Source: Chloroflexaceae bacterium (GTDB lineage: Bacteria > Chloroflexota > Chloroflexia > Chloroflexales > Chloroflexaceae). Taken from it: 37,428 nucleotides of DNA. The translations under genes and the position numbers were made by a program. The notes below the pieces were generated by a model that was not told the origin of the DNA, did not search any database, and was given only the letters and a program-made list of their open reading frames with translations. Positions 10,283 to 18,832 of the stretch are shown piece after piece. The DNA lies in NCBI GenBank assembly GCA_012031225.1, contig JAAUTZ010000032.1, positions 1 through 37,428 of the forward strand, read 5' to 3'. Each line of letters starts with the position of its first letter. Position 1 is the first letter of the stretch.

Positions 10283-11284
10283 CTATTCGAGGTAGCCTTG
10301 CAAGCGTTGGCCTACCTGCGGATCACGCAGTCGGCGCAGGGCTTCGGCCTCGATCTGGCGCGTGCGTTCGCGGGTAATCCCAAAAGCCACCCCAACTTCT
10401 TCAAGCGTGCGCCGTTGCCCATCAGCTAGCCCGTAGCGCAGGAGCAACACCTTGCGCTCACGTTCGGGTAGCTCGCTTAGGGCTTGGGCCAGTTCAGCTT
10501 GGAGCATGCGTTGGGCCGCAATCTCCATCGGCGACTCTTGGGTCTCATCGGCAAGCAGTTCACCGATCCGCCCTTCGCGGTCATTGTTGAGCGGCTGCTC
10601 AAGCGAAACAGGCTGGGCCGCCGCTTGCAGCAAACGCCGTACCTTTCGCAGACTCATGCCGAGCGACTGGGCAATCTCTTCGGGGGTAGGCTCGCGTTCG
10701 AGCGATTGCTCCAGCTTATAGATCGCTCGGCGCAGGTGCGTGATTGACTCGCTGAGATGCACGGGCAGGCGGATCAGGCGGCTCTGCTCGGCAATCGCCC
10801 GCGTCACCGCTTGGCGGATCCACCACGTCGCATACGTCGAGAAGCGGTTGCCCCGTTTGTAATCGAACTTCTCGACGGCTCGCATCAACCCAATGTTGCC
10901 CTCTTGCACCAGATCCATAAACGACATGGAGCTGCCGATATATTTCTTAGCAACACTGACCACAAGCCGCAGGTTGGCTTGGATCAATTGGCGGCGGGCT
11001 TCGTCGGCAATGGCGATGTCACGCTCATACGGCAGGCGATCTTTCCACGACGCAAAGGAGCCTTTCTCAAGCTGCGCTTTGGCTTCCAGACCGCGAGCGA
11101 TCTTTTTTGCGAGGTCTATCTCCTGTTCTGCCGTTAGCAGGGCCACTTGCCCAATCTCGTGCAGATAGAGCTGCACCGAGTCTTCCATCAATTCGCTCCC
11201 GATGGGGCGCGTATCTATTTCTTCCTCTTCGACTAGCTCCACCACAACCTCTTGCTCATCCATCTCAGTGTTTGCGTCCCACAT
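10283..11284 (-). CDS. rpoD: RNA polymerase sigma factor, sigma-70 family (SigA/RpoD group)
   Basis: This sigma factor directs RNA polymerase to promoters. Region 1.2 is seen in [20 protein letters not shown]. Region 2 spans residues 101-170, with [18 protein letters not shown] and [17 protein letters not shown] for -10 recognition and melting. Region 3 is about 180-255, and region 4 about 268-325, with [20 protein letters not shown] for -35 binding. At 333 residues it lacks a region 1.1 of Proteobacterial size and has only a short acidic N-terminus. The RBS is strong (AGGAG, 8 bases from the ATG). Chloroflexota often carry several close paralogues, so whether this is the primary or an alternative group 1/2 factor cannot be decided here. 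The SDR gene lies 73 bases upstream on the same strand. Confidence 0.93.
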   Translation of the reverse strand: MWDANTEMDEQEVVVELVEEEEIDTRPIGSELMEDSVQLYLHEIGQVALLTAEQEIDLAKKIARGLEAKAQLEKGSFASWKDRLPYERDIAIADEARRQLIQANLRLVVSVAKKYIGSSMSFMDLVQEGNIGLMRAVEKFDYKRGNRFSTYATWWIRQAVTRAIAEQSRLIRLPVHLSESITHLRRAIYKLEQSLEREPTPEEIAQSLGMSLRKVRRLLQAAAQPVSLEQPLNNDREGRIGELLADETQESPMEIAAQRMLQAELAQALSELPERERKVLLLRYGLADGQRRTLEEVGVAFGITRERTRQIEAEALRRLRDPQVGQRLQGYLE

Positions 11285-11357
11285 AGCAATACTCCTGCTT
11301 GACTATGACATTTCCAATACGACTCTTTCGCTACGTCTTGTTTGCTCTTGCGATGAT

Positions 11358-12083
11358 CTAGGATGCAACTGGCACTTGCCAGAGGGAGGTATCAATAATC
11401 TCGCCAGTGAGGCCGCGGGGCGGCTGGCTGGCAAGGTAGATTGCTGCTTCAACAACAGCATCTGGCTCAATCAAGCCTTTGTTGACTTCGGGGGCGGCTT
11501 CACGCATCAGGCGCGTATTGGCAAAGCCACCCGGATGGACGACATTCACGTTGATGCTGTAGCGACGGAATTCTTTCGCCCACGCTGCGGATAAGCCATG
11601 CACACCATGCTTGGCTGCACTGTAGGCCGAAAAGCCGGGCATTGCGAGTTTCTCAACCGGTGCGCCGATGTTGATGATATTGCCGCGCTTCTGCTCAATG
11701 AAATGCGGCAGGAAGGCGCGGGTTACAAGGAAGGTGCCGCGCAGCAGCGTGCTGTGCAACTCGTCCCACATCGCCTCAGAGGTTTCAAGCAGGGGCGCAC
11801 GCCGCCCAATCCCCGCGCTATTGACAAGCACCTGCGGTTCACCCGCCACGCGCAGCGTCTCTTGCACGAGCGCAGCCACCTGCTGGCTATCGCGCACATC
11901 AGTGGCAATAGCAAACGCCTGTTTGCCGTGTTCCTCAATTAACCAGACGGTTTCGGCGATCTCGTCAGTGCTACGTGCGGCAACCACCACCGTTGCGCCC
12001 TGCTCCGCAAAGCCGAGCGCAATCGCTCGCCCAAGCCCGCGCCCACCACCAACAATCACGGCTACCGTATCTTGCAATTGCAT
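11358..12083 (-). CDS. SDR-family oxidoreductase lacking the usual catalytic Ser
   Basis: Short-chain dehydrogenases use NAD(P)H with a Ser-Tyr-Lys triad. Seen here: the dinucleotide-binding loop VGGGRGLGRAI (11-21), the DV of TDVRD (61-65), NSAG (88-91, normally NNAG), and YSAAK with Tyr154 and Lys158. Thirteen residues before Tyr154, where the catalytic Ser normally stands (often ISS), the protein has Ala141 in NIGAPVEK. The 241-residue length is typical of FabG-like members. I chose the ATG at 12083 because GAGG lies six bases upstream; in-frame ATG 12089 and TTG 12095 also exist. The substrate is unknown. The fold is certain; activity is questionable. Confidence 0.88.
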   Translation of the reverse strand: MQLQDTVAVIVGGGRGLGRAIALGFAEQGATVVVAARSTDEIAETVWLIEEHGKQAFAIATDVRDSQQVAALVQETLRVAGEPQVLVNSAGIGRRAPLLETSEAMWDELHSTLLRGTFLVTRAFLPHFIEQKRGNIINIGAPVEKLAMPGFSAYSAAKHGVHGLSAAWAKEFRRYSINVNVVHPGGFANTRLMREAAPEVNKGLIEPDAVVEAAIYLASQPPRGLTGEIIDTSLWQVPVAS

Positions 12084-12176
12084 CCTCATCCTCAAATCTA
12101 GGGTTCTCAGCTCTTCTCAATTTCACCAACACCAAACTATCTGTAATGCCAACCCAAGCCCGACAAGCGGCACCCG

Positions 12177-13247
12177 TCAGGCTTGACGCTCAAGCACAAA
12201 CTCCGCTAATTCGATCAGGGCGGTGCGAGCAGGCGATGGCGCAAACCGATCTAGCCGAGCGATTGCCTGCGCAATGGACTGCTCTGCATCGCGGCGGGCA
12301 AGCGCAATTCCGCCCGACTGCTCGATCAGGTGCAGGGCGTGTTGCAGCTGATCGGAGGCGGCATCGCTTGCGCCGATCATGTCGCGCAGGAACGGGCTAT
12401 CCGCCTGCTGGATCGCATAGATCAGCGGCAGCGTGATGGTCCCCTCACGCAGGTCATTGCCCGCCGGCTTGCCCAGCGTCTGCTCATTGCCCGTATAGTC
12501 AAGAATGTCATCCACGATCTGGAAGGCCGTGCCTAGCTCATAGCCATACTGCCCCAACGCCTCAATCTCGGCTTCCGAGCCGCCGCCAGTTGCCATGCCC
12601 GCCTTGCAGCCCGCCTCAAAGAGGGCGGCAGTCTTTGCACCGGTCTTGTACAGGTATTGGCGCATTGCCACTGCAAACGGACTGACATCGGTGACGGGAT
12701 GCAACTCACCTTCCACAATCGTCTGGACGGCCTGCGCGTAGTAGGTGATAATGCGCGGATCGGGGCAGAGGGCCATTTCTGCCGAAGCGAGGGCGAAGAA
12801 GTAATCGCCCACCATCAGGGCTACATCGTTATCCCATAGCGTATGCACCGTGACTTGCCCCCGCCGGCGCAAGGTGTGATCTACCAGATCATCATGCACC
12901 AGCGATGCGGCGTGGATCAACTCCACCGCAGCAGCGGCATGCGCGGTCTGCTCAAAGCGATACGTCCCAAGCCGTGCCGCCAGAATCGCCAATGCTGCCC
13001 GCAGCCGTTTGCCGCCAGCTTGCACCGTATGCGCCCCAGCGCGAGTGATATATTCAGAGTGCGAGACAGTACGGGTCAGGAGCAGTTCTTCAAGGGCTTG
13101 CAGATCATGCACGATGCCCGCTTTGGCAAGGGCTTCGCGGGCAGATGTGGCGCGTGCGGGATCACCTTGCACGCGGGGGTATACGTCCGTATCGGGTGCT
13201 ACGGGAGAGGTTACAAATGGTAGTGATGCTGTCTCGGAGTGGGACAC
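12177..13247 (-). CDS. Long-chain polyprenyl diphosphate synthase
   Basis: This enzyme condenses isopentenyl diphosphate units onto an allylic primer to make the prenyl tail of quinones or related lipids. Both Asp-rich motifs are intact: DDLVD (119-123, in IHAASLVHDDLVD) and DDILD (246-250, in FQIVDDILDYTGN). The GGKRLR substrate-binding segment is at 78-83. At 356 residues, with a roughly 35-residue N-terminal extension, it is like octaprenyl/solanesyl synthases. I chose the GTG at 13247 because CGGAAAGG lies at good RBS distance; an upstream in-frame GTG at 13277 has none. The product chain length cannot be read safely from sequence. The SDR gene follows after 93 bases on the same strand. 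Confidence 0.93.
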   Translation of the reverse strand: MSHSETASLPFVTSPVAPDTDVYPRVQGDPARATSAREALAKAGIVHDLQALEELLLTRTVSHSEYITRAGAHTVQAGGKRLRAALAILAARLGTYRFEQTAHAAAAVELIHAASLVHDDLVDHTLRRRGQVTVHTLWDNDVALMVGDYFFALASAEMALCPDPRIITYYAQAVQTIVEGELHPVTDVSPFAVAMRQYLYKTGAKTAALFEAGCKAGMATGGGSEAEIEALGQYGYELGTAFQIVDDILDYTGNEQTLGKPAGNDLREGTITLPLIYAIQQADSPFLRDMIGASDAASDQLQHALHLIEQSGGIALARRDAEQSIAQAIARLDRFAPSPARTALIELAEFVLERQA

Positions 13248-13358
13248 TGTACAACCTTTCCGATGGTGGCTATGCACGTAGGGCTTGCATTACATAGGGC
13301 ATTTGCAGCACGATGCACATAGCTTGTTCATACTTTGCACAATTTTCGCTAGTTTGTC

Positions 13359-13374
13359 TGTAATCTAGATTACA
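13359..13374. promoter_or_regulatory. Perfect 16-bp palindrome upstream of the polyprenyl synthase gene
   Basis: TGTAATCTAGATTACA is its own reverse complement. It lies 112 bases upstream of the synthase start, in an AT-rich stretch between it and the rrf2 gene. It looks like a dimer-binding operator; the Rrf2 protein encoded just upstream is an obvious but unproven candidate. Confidence 0.45.
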
Positions 13375-13489
13375 TGATAGTTTGGATGTAAACAACCACT
13401 AAAAGAGCGCACTGAGCCGATCCACACAACTTCAGTATTGGGCCCGACAATGGGCGTAGGGGAGCTGCGGAATACCGCGTGTCCGTCCG

Positions 13490-13933
13490 CTAGATGTAGT
13501 ACATACTGAAGCCTGTGCGCTGCCGTTTGCGTTGGCACAGGTCTTCGAGGGTAATCTGTTGCAACGTCGTCTCGATAGCGTTGCGGAGGGCTTCCCAGAC
13601 GGCGTGGACATACTCGCCGTCTTCGGGGTTGGTCGGCGTTAGGTCTTCACGCCCGGCTTCGTAGCGGGCGAGCGGACCTTCTAACACCAAGACTATATCG
13701 TAGAGCGTGATCTGCTCTGGCGCACGGGCAAGCATGTGCCCGCCCTGCGGCCCGCGTTGGCTTTCGATCAAGCCCGCCCGCCGCAGCGAGATCAGCATTT
13801 GGTTGAGGTAGTTCGGCGGGATCCCCTGCCGCGTGGCGATCTCCTCGCTCTGCACTGGACCTTGCCCGTAGTGCTGCGCGAGATCAAAGAGGGCCCGCAC
13901 GCCATATTCGCTTTTGCTAGAAATTCGCATCAT
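13490..13933 (-). CDS. Rrf2-family transcriptional regulator
   Basis: A 147-residue winged-helix regulator. The N-terminus MMRISSKSEYGVRALFDLAQ, the recognition-helix segment IPPNYLNQMLISLRRAGLIE and the wing SQRGPQGGHMLA are typical of Rrf2/CymR/IscR. The three clustered Cys that ligate an Fe-S cluster in IscR or NsrR are missing; only one Cys is present, near residue 133, in DLCQRKRQ. It thus resembles the cluster-free, CymR-like or uncharacterised branch. The C-terminus FSMYYI is common in Chloroflexota and cyanobacterial members. It lies between the S41 peptidase and the polyprenyl synthase on the same strand. The target is unknown; the palindrome at 13359 is a candidate site. Confidence 0.9.
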   Translation of the reverse strand: MMRISSKSEYGVRALFDLAQHYGQGPVQSEEIATRQGIPPNYLNQMLISLRRAGLIESQRGPQGGHMLARAPEQITLYDIVLVLEGPLARYEAGREDLTPTNPEDGEYVHAVWEALRNAIETTLQQITLEDLCQRKRQRTGFSMYYI

Positions 13934-14017
13934 TTCGCCCGTATAATGGTGAACGCTAGCCTAAGCCTACCACGCCACTCCGATTTCGTCAAGGTGTAAA
14001 ATATCAATGTTGCGAAG

Positions 14018-15301
14018 TTACTGCGAGGCACTGTTGCCGGTCAGGATCCGGTGGGCTTCGAGAACCTGCGCGTCACCACGCTCCATCAGCTCATCGGGAT
14101 CGAGTTCGTCCACGACTGACGGCGTAATCACCTGTGCATCCAACTCTAGCCCAACCTCAATATCCGGCGCGATCCCCTGCTTGCGGATCAACCGCCCCTG
14201 CGGGGTGAGCCACTGCGATGTACCCAACAGCAGTTGGCTGCCATCTTCCAGTGCAAAGGTAGATAGCACGGTGCCAGTGCCCACCGTCGGTAGCCCCACC
14301 AACTCAGCCCGTTCCGCTTCTTGCAGTGCGCCCGACACAATCTCGGATGAACTGGCCGTGTTAGCATTGATCAGCACAACCAGCGGAATATCTTGGGCAA
14401 CGCCGGTGCGGTTGGTGCGGGATGCCTTGCGGCTCCCATCGCGGTACTCCTCTTGCAGCACCACCGAGCCTTCTGGCAGGAACTGGCTGGCAACGCCGAG
14501 AGCCTCATTCACCAAGCCCCCCGGATTGTCCCGCAGATCAAAGATCAAGCCTTGGGCCCCCGCTTGTTGGGCTTCGGTAAGCGCGGCTTCTAGCTCACTC
14601 GCCGAGCGTTGCGAGAAGGATGATAGCCGCACCAGTGCAATATCATCGGGCAGCATCGCCCATGTGACACTCGGCACTTGCACCCGATCACGGGTAATGG
14701 TTATGTCAACCGGCGCTGTCTCACCCTGATGCAGCACGGTTAGCACCACCTTCGAGCCGCGTGGGCCACGCACATTCGTCACCAGCGTCTCGACTGTCCA
14801 GCCTTCGGTAGACACGCCATCTACGGCCAGAATAATATCGTTGGGGCGAATGCCCGCTGCTTCGGCGGGGGAGCCTTCAATCGGAGCAACAATCACCGTC
14901 TGCCCCTCACGCACATCAATGTATGCGCCGATCCCCTCGAACGAACCCGACAGCGATTCCGTCCAGCGGGCGGTTTCTTCGGCAGAGAGGAAGCGTGTGT
15001 GCCCCTGATCGCCGAGACTATCAAGCATACCGATGATTGCACCTTCGGTCATACGTTGCGAGTCAACCGCTTCACTATCCACGAAATTCTGGCTAGCAAC
15101 ATTCCACGCCTGCCAAAATACCCCAAACGCGGCACACACTTCGGGGCTTTCGGGGCATTCAGTAGAGGGATTGAGCTGCCGCGCCCCAACGTAGCCGCCA
15201 CCCATGCCAAAGACGAGCGTCATTCCAAGCACGGGGGCGATCAGCCAAAGCGGAACCCGCACGCTAAAAAAATCCAGAAAGACACGCTTAAGCGCGTTCA
15301 T
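14018..15301 (-). CDS. S41-family peptidase (CtpA-like) with Lys of the dyad replaced
   Basis: C-terminal processing peptidases cleave exported or membrane proteins with a Ser-Lys dyad. Visible here: one N-terminal membrane segment (about 17-37), a short Cys pair (C49, C56), a PDZ domain (about 118-200, with GSFEGIGAYIDV and SPAEAAGIRPNDIILAVDG) and the protease core with GLIFDLRDNPGG. The nucleophile Ser317 is kept in NTASSSEIVSGAL. The residue 25 positions later, Lys in the usual GKGxVQ, is Thr342 in VGTGTVLS. At 427 residues the length is normal. The RBS AGGAG is six bases from the ATG, and a TATACT promoter lies upstream. It is anchored outside the cytoplasm. Whether it is active, uses another base or is a pseudoenzyme is open. 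Confidence 0.9.
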   Translation of the reverse strand: MNALKRVFLDFFSVRVPLWLIAPVLGMTLVFGMGGGYVGARQLNPSTECPESPEVCAAFGVFWQAWNVASQNFVDSEAVDSQRMTEGAIIGMLDSLGDQGHTRFLSAEETARWTESLSGSFEGIGAYIDVREGQTVIVAPIEGSPAEAAGIRPNDIILAVDGVSTEGWTVETLVTNVRGPRGSKVVLTVLHQGETAPVDITITRDRVQVPSVTWAMLPDDIALVRLSSFSQRSASELEAALTEAQQAGAQGLIFDLRDNPGGLVNEALGVASQFLPEGSVVLQEEYRDGSRKASRTNRTGVAQDIPLVVLINANTASSSEIVSGALQEAERAELVGLPTVGTGTVLSTFALEDGSQLLLGTSQWLTPQGRLIRKQGIAPDIEVGLELDAQVITPSVVDELDPDELMERGDAQVLEAHRILTGNSASQ

Positions 15302-15373
15302 GTACTGCTCCTGATTCTATCGCACTATGAGAGGCTGCACGGGTGTGGTGGGGCAAGCCCCCCAACGTTATGC

Positions 15374-15382
15374 AGTATACCA
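15374..15382 (-). promoter_or_regulatory. Extended -10 promoter of the S41 peptidase gene
   Basis: The minus strand reads TGG-TATACT, about 75 bases upstream of the peptidase ATG. There is no good -35. A small GC-rich stem (GGGG/CCCC around 15352-15363) follows in the leader. Confidence 0.45.
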
Positions 15383-15480
15383 TTTTCTTTGCTATCTTGA
15401 GTATCTAGCGTACCATATTCTGGAGACGGATGGGATGAAAAAATCGTGAGGATATACCATCTGTGTAGACACATAGCCCC

Positions 15481-16350
15481 CTATGCAAAGGCAATGCACA
15501 GCACCCCTGCCAGCATCACTAACGTGCCCGTCAGCCGCTCACGAAAGCCCGGCTCCTTGAACAGCACCGCCCCTAGCACCACACTGATGATGATGCCCGC
15601 CCGCTTGACCGAGATCACATACGCCACCAGCGTTAGCGTCAACGCATACATCTGCGTGATGAGTGCGAGCGCATCGAGCATGCCGATTGCCAGCAGCGCA
15701 ACGACCATGCCCGATGCTACGCGCATCTGGCGCAGCTGGCGGGTCTGGCGCAGCATCAACGGCACAAACGCCAGCGATAAGCCCATATTGACCAAGATGA
15801 TCCACACGACGGGTGAGCTTGCCTGCACGCCGAGCTTGTCGAGATTGGCGGAGATGCTCCACAGCACCGCCACCCCCAGCATCAGGCGGGGGCCCGGCTC
15901 GCGCAACAGGGCGCGGTAGGGCGCAAGGTAGCCGTTGCTGCGTTCTTGGATGTTGAGCAGATACGAGCCGATTACGACAAGCACCACCCCCACCACACCG
16001 ATCAGCGAGGGGAACTCGCCTAGCATCAGCGGCGAGGTGAGCAACATAAACAGGGGCGAAAAGGCGATCATCGGCATAGTCAGCGATAGATCGGACATCT
16101 GGATCGCCAGCGTAAACAGCAGAATCGCCAGCGTATTGATCAGCACACTAGCGAGCCAATAGCCCCACAGATTGGGCTGGAGCGTAACTGGCGGCAAGAA
16201 CCAGAGCGTTGGCAGCAGAAACAAGAGCGTGACCGTAACCCACACCCACGAGACGAACTGGGCGGGCAAGGTACTCAGCTTGCCTTTGATCACCACGTTA
16301 CGGGTTGCCTCTGCAAACGCCGTGATGGTTGCGAGCAGGATCCAGAGCAT
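15481..16350 (-). CDS. EamA/DMT-superfamily transporter
   Basis: A 289-residue membrane protein with about ten hydrophobic helices in two similar halves, the normal build of the drug/metabolite transporter superfamily. Examples are VSWVWVTVTLLFLLPTLWFL, LIGVVGVVLVVIGSYLL, VVWIILVNMGLSLAFVPLML and the C-terminal TGTLVMLAGVLCIAFA. The second-half signature ALTLTLVAYVISVKRAGIIISV resembles EamA proteins that end near a conserved Pro/Glu (FKEPGF). The substrate is unknown. It begins eight bases after the glycosyltransferase stop without a clear RBS, so it is probably translationally coupled to it. That could hint at a role in lipid-linked sugar or envelope metabolism, but DMT members are diverse and this is weak evidence. 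Confidence 0.85.
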   Translation of the reverse strand: MLWILLATITAFAEATRNVVIKGKLSTLPAQFVSWVWVTVTLLFLLPTLWFLPPVTLQPNLWGYWLASVLINTLAILLFTLAIQMSDLSLTMPMIAFSPLFMLLTSPLMLGEFPSLIGVVGVVLVVIGSYLLNIQERSNGYLAPYRALLREPGPRLMLGVAVLWSISANLDKLGVQASSPVVWIILVNMGLSLAFVPLMLRQTRQLRQMRVASGMVVALLAIGMLDALALITQMYALTLTLVAYVISVKRAGIIISVVLGAVLFKEPGFRERLTGTLVMLAGVLCIAFA

Positions 16351-16358
16351 ATATGGGC

Positions 16359-18590
16359 TTAGGAACCCACACGCAACGGCAATGCAGTGCCGACCTGTTC
16401 ACGCGGCACAAAGTAGACGAAGTAGAGCGGTTCACTCGAACGGCTTGGCACCGGCGAACGAATCTCGATCAGCTCGCCATTGGGGAAGCGGGCCTGCACA
16501 ATATCAAGCTCGCTGATCCGCTCCGGCAGAAATACAAACGCGGCATGCTTATCGGGCAGCACCACACCTAGATCGTCCAAACTGGTGATTGGGTCAAGAA
16601 AGTCTACGCCTTCCACGTCTGGTGCAAGGTAGCGGATTGTGCCAAAGCCAATGTACATGCGGGGTGGCCCAAAGAAGTACATCCGGGTATCGGCTCCGAA
16701 TTCGGTGTGGGCCCGCATGCCCAGATCAGTCGCAACGACAGCATTGTAGTTGCCGTAGATGCGGAGCGGGGTGTACTCCTGAAAGTAGAAGCGAATGTTG
16801 ATCAATCCGAGAAACAGCACAACACCAGCCAGCAGGGAGGTCTGCCAACGTTGCTGGCGGGCGGGATCGGTAGCGGGAATCAGCCCGACAACAACCTCGC
16901 TGATCTTGACCAGTGCCAGTGCCACAAAAAACATCACCGGCGCAGCGAGGGTGACAAGCCGCATCGAGGCAGGCGGATCCATTGTCAATACGCCGCCTAG
17001 AATAGTTGCGCCGCCCCACCATGCCACCATCGGGAACATGCGCCGATCAAAGGCGTGAAACAACCCGTAGATCAAGCCGATTCCAAATAGCACGCCACTG
17101 AACCCATCAAGTAACGGATCTGGCGTACCATACCAGAAGGTGCGATCCGAGTAGGCGTGGAAGGCGAGGAATGAGCGTTGGGCTTGTTCAATCAGCAGGG
17201 CTGCCACGCCTACCCCGCGCTGCTCCATCTCCTGCTCGACCCAACCATTCTGGAAAATGCCGACCATATTCACGCGGGCATTGTAGTTATTCGGAAAGCG
17301 GATCGCAAACTGGATCACGGGAGCCATCGCAATCAGCATCGCCCCAAACAGCACAACAGCTTCGCGGTAGCGTTCGCGCAGCACCTTCCAACCATATTGG
17401 AGTATGTCGCGCAGGGCAAGGAACAGCACAACGGCAATCACCAGTAGCACAATCAGGCGTGCGCCGGCGTAGAAGTATTGGGCAATGCCCGCCGTGATCC
17501 CGCACAGGGCCCAATCGCGGTAGCTGCGCTGATCGTAGCCCCGATAGAGGAACCACAGGGCAAGCGAGACAAACAGCACATCCGCAATCTGGATTGAGCC
17601 GAGCCGCGAATAGTGGATATGGAAATGGTAGCCGGTGAGCAGCCCGGCAGTGGTGGCGGCAAGGCGCAGATCGAATAGCCGCCGCACCAGCAGGAAGGTG
17701 GTGTAGATGCTGGCCACGCCAATGAGGGCCCAACCCACGCGCAGCGCAAAGATTGTCTCGCCGAGTGTGCCGATGAAGATGGCTGTGTAGTAGAACGACA
17801 TGGTAGGCACATCGAGCCAGCCGGTGATGAAGGGGTGCTTGATCTCGCCGCTCAGCACCTTCATCGCTTCCCAGCCTTGCTCGGCTTCGTCGCCGCCGAG
17901 TGTGCGCGGAATGATGGCAATATTCCACACGCGCAACACCAGTGCCGCCACCAGCACCGCCACGATGCCCGCCAGCAGTGGCGCGTGCTGCTGCCCATAG
18001 GCCCGTAGCGCGGACCAATCGAGGGTGGACTTATGGCGTGGAGGGGCAACAGCAACGACAAACAAGCCCATCGCAGCCACCCACACCCCGAATGTCCAGT
18101 TGTAATCATCGAGGCGCGGTTCGCGTTGGAAGATGTAGAGCAGGCCCCCAGTGAGCAGCAGTGCGCCTAGCACGGCCAGCTGCCGCCACAGCGCAAGCCC
18201 TACAAGCGGCTGAAGCAGGCGCGAGAAGAAGGCGATCAGGCGTTGCTCAAATGGCGAAGGTTCGCGCTGCTGTGCTGGTGGAGTGGGATCATTGGGAGCA
18301 GGAGCAGCATTGGCGGCGGTGTGCAGCAGCCCAACAATCACAAACGTTACGCCTGCGAGGAAGAACAGGATCACGCCCGTCCATGTAAATTCACGCCGAT
18401 CCATAAACACCATCTGCCCAGCCACACCGAATGCAAGGGCAAGCAGCATACCGCCTAGCGCATAGGTTTGCAGCAGCAGCGGTGATAGTGGCTCAGGTGC
18501 GGGCAACGGTGCGGCGGGTTGTTCCGGCGGTTCGGGCTGTTCCTCTGCGTCAGAGGTGAACGCCGTCAAAGGTGCAGTATCGTCTGTCAT
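16359..18590 (-). CDS. GT39/PMT-like membrane glycosyltransferase
   Basis: Enzymes of this type transfer sugar from a lipid phosphate donor on the outer face of the membrane. The protein has about a dozen hydrophobic helices. Between two of them is the acidic motif RTLGGDEAEQGWEAMKVLSG, which fits the Asp/Glu active-site loop of the PMT_2/ArnT-like family, followed by HPFITGWLDVPTMSFYY. The N-terminal 45 residues are Pro/Glu-rich and cytoplasmic. I chose the ATG at 18590 (MTDDTAPL); the frame is open further upstream, but the extra 50 residues do not look like protein of this family and the promoter lies inside them. It is divergent from galT and followed by the EamA gene. The acceptor is unknown. 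Confidence 0.82.
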   Translation of the reverse strand: MTDDTAPLTAFTSDAEEQPEPPEQPAAPLPAPEPLSPLLLQTYALGGMLLALAFGVAGQMVFMDRREFTWTGVILFFLAGVTFVIVGLLHTAANAAPAPNDPTPPAQQREPSPFEQRLIAFFSRLLQPLVGLALWRQLAVLGALLLTGGLLYIFQREPRLDDYNWTFGVWVAAMGLFVVAVAPPRHKSTLDWSALRAYGQQHAPLLAGIVAVLVAALVLRVWNIAIIPRTLGGDEAEQGWEAMKVLSGEIKHPFITGWLDVPTMSFYYTAIFIGTLGETIFALRVGWALIGVASIYTTFLLVRRLFDLRLAATTAGLLTGYHFHIHYSRLGSIQIADVLFVSLALWFLYRGYDQRSYRDWALCGITAGIAQYFYAGARLIVLLVIAVVLFLALRDILQYGWKVLRERYREAVVLFGAMLIAMAPVIQFAIRFPNNYNARVNMVGIFQNGWVEQEMEQRGVGVAALLIEQAQRSFLAFHAYSDRTFWYGTPDPLLDGFSGVLFGIGLIYGLFHAFDRRMFPMVAWWGGATILGGVLTMDPPASMRLVTLAAPVMFFVALALVKISEVVVGLIPATDPARQQRWQTSLLAGVVLFLGLINIRFYFQEYTPLRIYGNYNAVVATDLGMRAHTEFGADTRMYFFGPPRMYIGFGTIRYLAPDVEGVDFLDPITSLDDLGVVLPDKHAAFVFLPERISELDIVQARFPNGELIEIRSPVPSRSSEPLYFVYFVPREQVGTALPLRVGS

Positions 18591-18634
18591 GGAGCATGTA
18601 TCCGAATAGGCTACAGCGACTCTCCCCGCTTTGT

Positions 18635-18643
18635 ATTGTAGCA
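18635..18643 (-). promoter_or_regulatory. Extended -10 promoter of the glycosyltransferase gene
   Basis: The minus strand reads TATGC-TACAAT-A, giving TGC plus TACAAT about 45 bases upstream of the ATG at 18590. The same twelve bases occur on the other strand in front of galT. Confidence 0.5.
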
Positions 18644-18747
18644 TACTCGGCAAGCGGGCGGCAAACGTGCCGCTGTGCCGCTCAGGGGGAGTAGTTTCAA
18701 GGCGATATGCTTGGCGCGGGCAGGCTGTACGGTGGGGCACAAGCCTA

Positions 18748-18756
18748 TGCTACAAT
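18748..18756 (+). promoter_or_regulatory. Extended -10 promoter of galT
   Basis: TGC-TACAAT at 18748-18756, preceded by TA and followed by A, about 76 bases upstream of the galT ATG. There is no good -35. Confidence 0.5.
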
Positions 18757-18832
18757 ATCAGCAGCGAACCTACAACGCATAGCGTTCGGTGATGCGCGGG
18801 GCCCGCGTCGCGCCTGTTACGAGGAGGCTTGT

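Noticed and set aside
18591-18740. N-terminal extension of the glycosyltransferase
   Set aside because: The extension contains the gene's own likely promoter and has no family resemblance; the ATG at 18590 is preferred.
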